A stretch of DNA of 26,175 nucleotides from a virus: positions 1 through 26,175 of the IMG/VR virus record IMGVR_UViG_3300009192_000002, one strand, 5' to 3'. Positions 20,511 through 26,175 of this stretch are shown piece by piece. The translations under genes and the position numbers were made by a program. Below the pieces are notes generated by a model that had not been told where the DNA came from, made no database searches, and saw nothing but the letters and a program-made list of their open reading frames with translations. Position 1 is the stretch's first letter, and every line of letters starts with the position of its first letter.

Positions 20511-22613
20511 ATGATAGAACTGACAACAAAAATGCAGGAACAGTTTGCAAAAATGTGTGAAACTGGAAAACTATTCAAGTCTAAAATGACTGGAAGAGAA
20601 GTATGGGATATGTATTTAGAGTCTTTCCTTGATGGAAATGACCCTACATTTAGAGACCCTGAAAGTAGTGTACATAATTGTAATCATTGTAATAACTTCA
20701 TTAGAAGATATGGTAATGTGGTTGCAATTAATAAAGAATTAGAAGTGATGACAATATTTGATATTGATTTAGAATCAGATAGTGAATACTTAGAATCTTT
20801 CTTAAATATGGCAACAACACTAGGAAATAGTGGAGTTGAAAATATATTCTTTGAAACCTATAATGAATTAAATAGTTTACCTTATGAACAATGTTCTAAG
20901 ACAAATGAAGTATTTAGATTAGGATTTGAAAAGAATCACAAAAGATATACAGCAGCAGAAGCTGAAGCTTTTGGTACAAATGCTGTAAAAGCTAATGAAA
21001 CAAGAACTTTTAATCATTTCTATTTAGATTTGCCAAAAGAGTTTGTTCACATGGGCAATAACTCAATTGAATCAATTCAAGCTGAATTTAGAAGTGCTAA
21101 AGAAGTATTCCAAAGAGCAATGGTAGAAATACCATTAGATACATTAGACCTAGTGATTGATTTAATTAATCAAGGTTCATTGTTAGATGGAACTACTCAT
21201 TTACAAAAAGTAATCTTAATGAAGAAATTCAAAGAAGATTATGACAAAGTAATTGAGCAAGACTTATGGTGTTGGATAGCTTCTCATAAATTAGGTATAG
21301 CTAAGTTCAAAAATGAATTAATTGGGGTACTATGCTCTGAATTAGCTGAAGGGAAAGAACTTAATGAAGCTTGTAAAGCTTGGAATTACAGAGTTGACCC
21401 AGCTAATTATATGAAAGCAGTAGCACCAATTACTGAAACTCAAAAGAGAAATGCTCAAGAATTTGTAGAAACTAATGGTTATATTGAATCATTTGACAGA
21501 AAGATAGCAACTATGGATGACATTGAAGTTCATGAAATATTGCATTCTAATGTTGGAAAAGATGAAGTAAAATCTGTTTCTATATTTGACAATGTTAAGA
21601 CTGGGAAACCTTCAAGACATAAGAGAAATGAGTTCAAAGGAGTGGAAGAAGTAACAATTGACAAATTTATGTCAGATATACTACCTGCTTGTACTTCAGT
21701 TGAGGTTTACCTTGAAGGAAGACTTGAGAACAATTTAGTAACAATGACAACCTCTAAAGAAAAAGAGTGTAAGCAAATGTTTAAGTGGAATAATCCATTT
21801 TCATGGACTTTCAAAGGAAATCTTGCAGGGAAGTCAATGATTAAAGAAAATGTTTCTAAAGTAGGAGGTAATATTGATGCATTAGTTAGATGTTCTTTAC
21901 AATGGAATGATGAAGAGACTCCTGGAATAGTAGATTTTGATTTACATTCTAAAGGTATCAATCATATTTATCATGGTAATAATGGTCAAACACATTCTTG
22001 TGGAGGACAATTAGATACTGATATGATTAATCCTAGTAAAATAGGTATTGAGAATATCACTTGGAAAAAACATATCAAAGATGGTGAATATAGATTAGGT
22101 GTTAAAAACTACAATAGTAGGTCAAATGCTGGATTCAAAGTAGAAATTGAGTTTGGTACTGAGACATTTAACTACCATGTTACTGGTTCTGTTAAAGGAT
22201 ATACTGAAGTAGCAACTTTATCTGTGAAAAATGGAGAAGTATCTATTAAGCATCATTTACCTGAAACAAGTACATCAAGAGATTTGTATGCACTTAGTAC
22301 ACAAGAATTTCATAAAGTTAATCTTGTATGTTTATCTCCAAATCATTGGGGAGAAAATGAAGCAGGTAACAAACATTACTTCTTTATGTTAGATGGAGCT
22401 AAAATAGATAGTCCTATCAGAAGTTTTCATAGTGAGAACTTAGAGCCTGAATTAGCTCAACATAGAAAAGTATTAGAAGTTCTTGGAGCTGTTAATATGT
22501 TAGAACCAACAGATAAGCAATTATCTGGAGTTGGATTTAATTCTACAGTAAAAGATGAAGTAATACTAAGACTTAAAGGTAACTTCCAAAGAGTAGTTAA
22601 AGTTAAGTTTTAA
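20511..22613 (+). CDS. Large conserved phage protein with CxxC motif (700 aa)
   Basis: This 700-residue soluble protein is the largest early-block gene here. Near the N-terminus it has GREVWDMYLESFLDGNDPTF and then HNCNHCNNFIRRYGNVVAI (about 55-73), a motif I recall from a widespread phage protein family of unknown function. The helical middle (about 180-330) contains VDLINQGSLLDGTTHLQKV. The C-terminal half is beta-rich and holds FDLHSKGINHIYHGNNGQTH and ARSNAGFKVEIEFG-like segments. The C-terminus ends with FNSTVKDEVILRLKGNFQRV. It is followed by a terminator, tRNA and a small partner-like gene. Abundance of charged residues and lack of catalytic motifs leave the role open. Confidence 0.75.
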   Translation: MIELTTKMQEQFAKMCETGKLFKSKMTGREVWDMYLESFLDGNDPTFRDPESSVHNCNHCNNFIRRYGNVVAINKELEVMTIFDIDLESDSEYLESFLNMATTLGNSGVENIFFETYNELNSLPYEQCSKTNEVFRLGFEKNHKRYTAAEAEAFGTNAVKANETRTFNHFYLDLPKEFVHMGNNSIESIQAEFRSAKEVFQRAMVEIPLDTLDLVIDLINQGSLLDGTTHLQKVILMKKFKEDYDKVIEQDLWCWIASHKLGIAKFKNELIGVLCSELAEGKELNEACKAWNYRVDPANYMKAVAPITETQKRNAQEFVETNGYIESFDRKIATMDDIEVHEILHSNVGKDEVKSVSIFDNVKTGKPSRHKRNEFKGVEEVTIDKFMSDILPACTSVEVYLEGRLENNLVTMTTSKEKECKQMFKWNNPFSWTFKGNLAGKSMIKENVSKVGGNIDALVRCSLQWNDEETPGIVDFDLHSKGINHIYHGNNGQTHSCGGQLDTDMINPSKIGIENITWKKHIKDGEYRLGVKNYNSRSNAGFKVEIEFGTETFNYHVTGSVKGYTEVATLSVKNGEVSIKHHLPETSTSRDLYALSTQEFHKVNLVCLSPNHWGENEAGNKHYFFMLDGAKIDSPIRSFHSENLEPELAQHRKVLEVLGAVNMLEPTDKQLSGVGFNSTVKDEVILRLKGNFQRVVKVKF

Positions 22614-22628
22614 AAAATTAAAAGAGAG

Positions 22629-22656
22629 AGAGAGTAAATAAGTTTACTCTCTTTTT
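22629..22656 (+). terminator. Rho-independent terminator
   Basis: A 10-bp stem AGAGAGTAAA/TTTACTCTCT (22629-22638 with 22643-22652) with a TAAG loop is followed by TTTTATAT. It lies 15 nt after the 700-residue gene and just before the tRNA. Confidence 0.75.
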
Positions 22657-22660
22657 ATAT

Positions 22661-22734
22661 TGGGATGTAGCTCAGGTGGTTAGAGCATTGGAATCATAGT
22701 CCAAAGGTCAGAGGTTCAAGTCCTCTCTTCCCTA
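22661..22734 (+). tRNA. tRNA with CAT anticodon (Met or Ile2)
   Basis: This is a 74-nt cloverleaf. The D arm is GCTC/GAGC with TGG in the loop. The anticodon stem is TTGGA/TCCAA with loop ATCATAG (anticodon CAT at 22695-22697). The T arm is AGAGG-TTCAAGT-CCTCT. The acceptor TGGGATG/CTTCCCT has a T-T mismatch at 1-72 and another at 6-67. The anticodon stem lacks the three G-C pairs of initiator tRNA, so it is elongator Met or, after lysidine modification, Ile decoding AUA, a codon this phage uses heavily. CCA is not encoded. Confidence 0.85.
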
Positions 22735-22769
22735 CAAAGATTAATAATTAATAATAAAAAACAACAACA

Positions 22770-23138
22770 ATGAGTTACAAAAAAGCAAGTAAACAAAAAT
22801 TGAGGATTATTACTCCTCATGGTCCATTAACAGTAGAGCAAATGTGGGATTTACCTATTACTACTTTGGATAAAATAGCAGTACAATTAGAAGAGGATTA
22901 CAAAGCTTCAGGAGGAAAATCATTTTTAGAAGCAAAATCTAAAAAAGATAAAGACTTGAAATTATCTTTTGATATTGTTTTGGATATTCTTCAAACTAAA
23001 TTGGCTGATAGTGAGAAAGCAAGTAAATCTGCTGAGACTAAAGCACATAATCAAAAAATTCTTGGTCTTATTGCAAATGCAAAAGATAATGAGTTGAAAG
23101 GTAAAACTGTTGAGGAATTAGAAGAAATGCTTAAATAA
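22770..23138 (+). CDS. Small phage protein often paired with the 700-aa type protein
   Basis: This 122-residue protein starts with KLRIITPHGPLTVEQMWDLP (about 11-30) and then an amphipathic helix (LDKIAVQLEEDYKASGG). A Lys/Asp-rich helix (KKDKDLKLSFDIVLDILQTK) and a coiled-coil-like C-terminus (DSEKASKSAETKAHNQKILG) follow. I recall this beginning from small phage proteins encoded beside the CxxC large protein, so the two may work together. No enzymatic motif is present. A hairpin terminator follows. Confidence 0.65.
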   Translation: MSYKKASKQKLRIITPHGPLTVEQMWDLPITTLDKIAVQLEEDYKASGGKSFLEAKSKKDKDLKLSFDIVLDILQTKLADSEKASKSAETKAHNQKILGLIANAKDNELKGKTVEELEEMLK

Positions 23139-23152
23139 TATTAACCTTATTT

Positions 23153-23182
23153 AAAGAGAGTTGGAAACAGCTCTCTTTATTT
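23153..23182 (+). terminator. Hairpin with GAAA tetraloop, probable terminator
   Basis: AAAGAGAGTTG (23153-23163) and CAGCTCTCTTT (23168-23178) form an 11-bp stem (one G-U) closed by a GAAA tetraloop. A weak ATTT follows. It lies 14 nt after the 122-residue gene. Confidence 0.65.
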
Positions 23183-23200
23183 AATAACAAACAAAAAATT

Positions 23201-23434
23201 ATGCAATTAACAATAGATTACTTATTTGTACTAACCTTTGTATTTGGTACAATAGCACTTATATCACAAACAAAATTATTTGATGCAGATATAAAAGGAA
23301 TATTAGATGTAGTATTTGCAATAGAACTTTGGAAGAATACAAAATTTAAAATATTCATGAAATATATGGATAGATTAATACTATATTACTGTATTATGTA
23401 TCAAGTATATTGGTGGATGTGGTATTTACAATAA
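23201..23434 (+). CDS. Small membrane protein (77 aa)
   Basis: This 77-residue protein has an N-terminal hydrophobic helix (IDYLFVLTFVFGTIALISQT, about 5-24). A C-terminal aromatic hydrophobic stretch (LILYYCIMYQVYWWMWYLQ) could be a second membrane helix, separated by a polar part (DADIKGILDVVFAIELWKNT). No family is recognised. It follows a terminator and precedes a -7 box and pseudoknot, so it may be expressed separately from its downstream neighbour. Confidence 0.55.
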   Translation: MQLTIDYLFVLTFVFGTIALISQTKLFDADIKGILDVVFAIELWKNTKFKIFMKYMDRLILYYCIMYQVYWWMWYLQ

Positions 23435-23440
23435 GAAGGA

Positions 23441-23525
23441 TAAATTTGGATGTAAATAGGAGAAAGTTCAGGAAGCCTATTTCTAAATTAATTCCTGGTC
23501 CTTTGCTCACTACTTGAATGGTGAG
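23441..23525 (+). promoter_or_regulatory. Promoter-like -7 box followed by pseudoknot leader (element F)
   Basis: TAAATTTG at 23441-23448 matches the TAnnTTTG -7 box; no TTG is at the ideal distance. Starting 6 nt later is a textbook H-type pseudoknot: AAATAGG (23454-23460) pairs with CCTATTT (23476-23482) and CAGGAA (23469-23474) with TTCCTG (23492-23497), with an A-rich last loop CTAAATTAA. A CTCAC/GTGAG hairpin (23506-23525) follows. An RNA starting here would begin with the knot, as in small riboswitches or 5'-end protecting structures. The leader continues about 80 nt to the ATG at 23605. Confidence 0.5.
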
Positions 23526-23604
23526 AAGAAGAGAAAAATAGCAAGGTATAAACAAACATTCAAATTTTTATTAAGTATTAAATTAAAAAACAAAAAACAA
23601 ACAA

Positions 23605-23976
23605 ATGAAAAATTTTGGAATTGGAACAGCAATAGTGATAGGGTTAGTAGCTCTATTTGTATTAGGTAGGAGTTGTGGAGTGTTATCAAAAATAGCAGAA
23701 CCAACAAATATCATATCAAGTTATGATGAATTTGAATCAATGTATGAAACTTGTAATCAATTATGTGATGACATTAGAGTGTTAGAACAAACTGATGATA
23801 AGGTTTATGCAGAAGAGACAGGTTTTTCTAAAGGAGAAAGGTTAATAGCTCTACAAAATAAGATTAACAGGTGGATTAGAGAATATAATGCAAAAAGTAG
23901 GCATATATCTAAATCATTATGGAAATCTAATAAATTACCACATCAATTAAGTAGGAGTGATTTCTACTGTAAATAA
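23605..23976 (+). CDS. Membrane-anchored phage protein (123 aa)
   Basis: This 123-residue protein has one N-terminal membrane helix (IGTAIVIGLVALFVLGRSCG, about 5-24). A helical soluble domain contains SYDEFESMYETCNQLCDDIR and RLIALQNKINRWIREYNAKS, ending SKSLWKSNKLPHQLSRSDF. I recall this soluble domain from small membrane-anchored phage proteins of unknown function, often next to a lipoprotein like the one encoded next. The Cys residues could form a disulfide if the domain is periplasmic. It probably acts at the envelope; possible roles are superinfection exclusion or spanin-like. Confidence 0.65.
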   Translation: MKNFGIGTAIVIGLVALFVLGRSCGVLSKIAEPTNIISSYDEFESMYETCNQLCDDIRVLEQTDDKVYAEETGFSKGERLIALQNKINRWIREYNAKSRHISKSLWKSNKLPHQLSRSDFYCK

Positions 23977-24004
23977 ATTATAAACAAACAAAAAACAAAA
24001 AGAG

Positions 24005-24571
24005 ATGAAATTAAAATCATTATTATTTATACTATTAGCATTTGTGCTAATGAGTGCATCAGATAGCTGTGAAGGAGGTAACAGTACTGCAAAAGAAGAA
24101 CAAAGAAGAACTGAAGCTAATCAAGAAAAACTTAACAATGTACAACCTGCTCCAAGAGTAGAATGGTCATTAGAAAGAGATAATTTGATTAACAGATTTA
24201 AATTGATGAATGATAGAGCAGTAACTATGTACATGTATGTATTTATTGAGGGTGTAGGCACTCCAATAGGATATTATATAGTAAATAAAGTAAGCTCAGT
24301 AAATTCACAATTAACTAATCCTAATCAAGTAGTAGATGCTTCAGGTTCTGGAGGAGGATATGATAGATTTGTGTTAGAATCCCCAGCAGAAGATGGAAGT
24401 TATGGAACTAATGGAGATGCAATATTTGGATTTACACCTGATGGTTTATATATGGAACACAATATGAAGTATATAGTAGCCACAGCACCACTTAAATTTA
24501 ACAATGTTCCTATGATAGGGGAAATAAGTGTAAGTGTTTCAAATAAATTAAAGAAACAGTTGAAAAGCTAA
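24005..24571 (+). CDS. Phage lipoprotein (188 aa)
   Basis: This 188-residue protein has a signal peptide (MKLKSLLFILLAFVLMSASDSC) with a Cys at 22 as probable lipidation site, followed by a polar linker. The globular part contains NRFKLMNDRAVTMYMYVFIE, GTPIGYYIVNKVSSVNSQLT and SPAEDGSYGTNGDAIFGFTP, a pattern I recall from lipoproteins of unknown function on phages and plasmids. It lies 28 nt after the membrane-anchored gene and ends at a strong terminator, so the pair forms an envelope operon. Superinfection immunity is a plausible but untested role. Confidence 0.75.
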   Translation: MKLKSLLFILLAFVLMSASDSCEGGNSTAKEEQRRTEANQEKLNNVQPAPRVEWSLERDNLINRFKLMNDRAVTMYMYVFIEGVGTPIGYYIVNKVSSVNSQLTNPNQVVDASGSGGGYDRFVLESPAEDGSYGTNGDAIFGFTPDGLYMEHNMKYIVATAPLKFNNVPMIGEISVSVSNKLKKQLKS

Positions 24572-24595
24572 AAATCCACAAAGAGTGGTAAAATA

Positions 24596-24629
24596 ATAAA
24601 GTGTCATTGTTTGGCACTTTATTTTTTTC
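24596..24629 (+). terminator. Rho-independent terminator
   Basis: An 11-bp stem ATAAAGTGTCA/TGGCACTTTAT (24596-24606 with 24612-24622) with a 5-nt loop is followed by seven T. It closes the membrane-protein/lipoprotein operon. Confidence 0.88.
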
Positions 24630-24668
24630 TTATTACTAAGAAAATAAAACAGAAAAAATATGAAATAG

Positions 24669-25955
24669 ATGAGTTTAACACAACATCAAAATGAAGTACT
24701 ACAAGAAAGTTTACAGATACTAAAAACATCTAGTAGATTAGTAATAAAAGGTAGTGCAGGAGTAGGTAAGACCTATATGGTTAATGAATTAATTAAACAA
24801 TTAGCACCAACTATTCCTAGATACAAAGGTATTTATTGTTCAGCACCAACTCATAAAGCAGTAGCAGTAATTAAAAATAAAGTTGATTCAAGAGACAACT
24901 TATCTTTTATTACAGCTCATTCAGCATTAAAACTAAAAAGAAAAATTCATTATAAAACTGGAGACATTTCTTTTGAACCAGCATTTAGTCCAGATTATCC
25001 ACCTTTAAAGGGTATAAGTTTATTTATTATAGATGAAAGTTCAATGATAAATATAGAGTTATTATCTTTTATTGAAGAGTATTCAAGTAGATTTGGAGTA
25101 AAAGTAATTTTCATAGGAGATGAGAAACAATTAAATCCTGTTAAAGAAGAAGATAGTCCTGTTTTTACATCAGGTTATCCTGAAGTAGAATTGACTGAAA
25201 TTATTAGACAAGGAGAAGGAAACCCTATTATTGATTTAAGTAGAGATATGGGGAAAATGAATAAAGGAATTAGTATTACTAATGTAGAGATGGATGAAGG
25301 TTATCTATTTAGTAACAATGAAGCTAAAGTAATACATGAATTAGCAAAAGTTAATGGAACTGATGCTATTAAATATTTAGCTTGGACTAATAAAGAAGTT
25401 GATAAAATTAACAATTTAGTAAGAAGAGAAATTTATGGAAATCCTGGAAAAATTGAAGTAGGAGAAACTTTAATATTTAATGCTCCTTATGGAGAAGATT
25501 ATTTCACTAATGAAGAAATATATGTTGAAAGTGTAGAAGTGAAAGAAGAACCATTTTCTTATATGCATAATTCCAAAGGAAGTGTAAAAAAAGATATTAA
25601 GCTAAAATATTATTCTATTAATTACAAAAAAGGAGAAGATGGACTAATACATGATAATGTGATAGTTATACATGAAGATTCAGAAAAAGCTTATAAAGAT
25701 AGACTATTATCTATGAAGATAAAATGTAAATCTTATGTAATCAATTGGAGAGATTATTTTAAGTTTGCTGAAACATTTGCAGATTTGAAGTACAATCATG
25801 CAATAACAGTTCACAAATCACAAGGTAGCACTTATGAAAATGCTATTGTTAATCTTAAAAATTTAAAGATGAACAAAAATGAAAAGGAGAAGCAAAGGTT
25901 AATGTACACAGCAATAACTAGAGCAAGTAAATTATTAATAATATATAATCACTAA
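24669..25955 (+). CDS. SF1 DNA helicase (Dda/RecD-like)
   Basis: This 428-residue helicase would unwind DNA 5' to 3' during phage replication or recombination. Visible motifs in order are Walker A GSAGVGKT (28-35), motif Ia SAPTHKAVAVI (about 58-68), Walker B IIDES (120-124), GDEKQLNPV (150-158, motif III), TEIIRQ (motif IV), HKSQGSTYENAIV (motif V) and YTAITRASKLLII (motif VI). The length matches T4 Dda rather than full RecD. Helicases of this type occur in crAss-like replication modules. The next gene starts inside its stop codon (TAATG), an ssDNA-binding-like protein that fits a replication operon. A terminator precedes it, so it has its own transcript or read-through. Confidence 0.9.
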   Translation: MSLTQHQNEVLQESLQILKTSSRLVIKGSAGVGKTYMVNELIKQLAPTIPRYKGIYCSAPTHKAVAVIKNKVDSRDNLSFITAHSALKLKRKIHYKTGDISFEPAFSPDYPPLKGISLFIIDESSMINIELLSFIEEYSSRFGVKVIFIGDEKQLNPVKEEDSPVFTSGYPEVELTEIIRQGEGNPIIDLSRDMGKMNKGISITNVEMDEGYLFSNNEAKVIHELAKVNGTDAIKYLAWTNKEVDKINNLVRREIYGNPGKIEVGETLIFNAPYGEDYFTNEEIYVESVEVKEEPFSYMHNSKGSVKKDIKLKYYSINYKKGEDGLIHDNVIVIHEDSEKAYKDRLLSMKIKCKSYVINWRDYFKFAETFADLKYNHAITVHKSQGSTYENAIVNLKNLKMNKNEKEKQRLMYTAITRASKLLIIYNH

Positions 25956-26175
25956 TGGAAAAGAGTTATTTTAAACTAAAAGCAACAGTACAGTTGGTAG
26001 GAGAATTAATACATATTGAAAGAGAGAATAAATTTGATTTGTTTAAGAAAGTACTAACTTTAGAGACACCTGATGGACAGGTGCTATTCCCTGAAATATG
26101 GAATAATAAACTTAAAGTTCTTGAAAGAGAGAACATTGGAGTAGGATGTGCAGTAGAAATAGAATATTGTTTTCA
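25955..26175 (+). CDS. Partial OB-fold ssDNA-binding-like protein (DUF3127-like)
   Basis: The frame begins with the ATG of a TAATG overlap with the helicase stop and is open to the window edge (73 residues seen). MEKSYFKLKATVQLVGELIH, then FKKVLTLETPDGQVLFPEIW, then NIGVGCAVEIEYCF reads as a five-strand OB barrel. The order resembles DUF3127 single-stranded-DNA-binding proteins reported in crAss-like phages. Translation coupling to a helicase supports a replication role. The C-terminus lies outside the window. Confidence 0.65.
   Translation, partial: MEKSYFKLKATVQLVGELIHIERENKFDLFKKVLTLETPDGQVLFPEIWNNKLKVLERENIGVGCAVEIEYCF

Noticed and set aside
13471-26175. Stop-codon recoding, known in some crAss-like phages.
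   Set aside because: TAA, TGA and TAG all end genes at sensible places (for example TAG at 17125 and TGA at 16901) and no suppressor tRNA was found.
1-26175. CRISPR arrays, insertion sequences, integrase and attachment sites.
   Set aside because: No regularly spaced repeat series, transposase or recombinase motif, or terminal inverted repeats were seen; the repeats found are few and regulatory in character.

Overview
This window looks like the central part of a crAss-like phage genome (order Crassvirales) infecting a Bacteroidetes host. Four things support this. The DNA is strongly AT-rich. Genes start after A-rich leaders without Shine-Dalgarno sites. Promoter-like sites follow the Bacteroidetes TTG-N19-21-TAnnTTTG pattern. 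The minus-strand order TerL, large portal, acidic scaffold-like protein, major capsid protein and conserved head/neck proteins matches the crAss-like virion module. Stops are TAA, TAG and TGA, so no stop-codon recoding is visible. Family assignments come from motif recognition only; no database search was run.

Layout: (1) 1-12887, minus strand, is the late packaging and virion block. It is transcribed from a promoter at about 12910-12939. It begins with five short, overlapping, unidentified genes, then a Cys-rich protein, a DUF1573-like protein, an amidase-type endolysin, two small genes, TerL, portal, scaffold-like protein, MCP, a terminator, two conserved head/neck proteins and a partial gene. 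Extra promoter-like boxes lie before the portal and before the scaffold/MCP pair. (2) 12888-13470 is a divergent control region with a promoter on each strand, paired dyad repeats and a long rightward leader. (3) 13471-26175, plus strand, is the early/middle block: small proteins, a 2OG-Fe(II) oxygenase, a phosphoribosyltransferase-fold protein, an RlpA-like protein, a 700-residue phage protein, membrane and lipoproteins, a Dda/RecD-like SF1 helicase and the start of an OB-fold ssDNA-binding-like protein.

The most unusual part is 14.2-23.6 kb, where genes alternate with structured RNA. It holds tRNA-Gln(UUG), tRNA(CAU) and a recognisable 398-nt tmRNA at 20071-20468. The tmRNA has a G3-U70 acceptor stem, a canonical T arm, a tag reading frame ending VAA-stop and the stop codon in a hairpin loop. 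At least seven further gaps hold long inverted repeats or pseudoknot-like folds that I cannot assign to a known family. Most end 20-80 nt before the next start codon. One reading is that structured RNAs punctuate or stabilise this early transcript.
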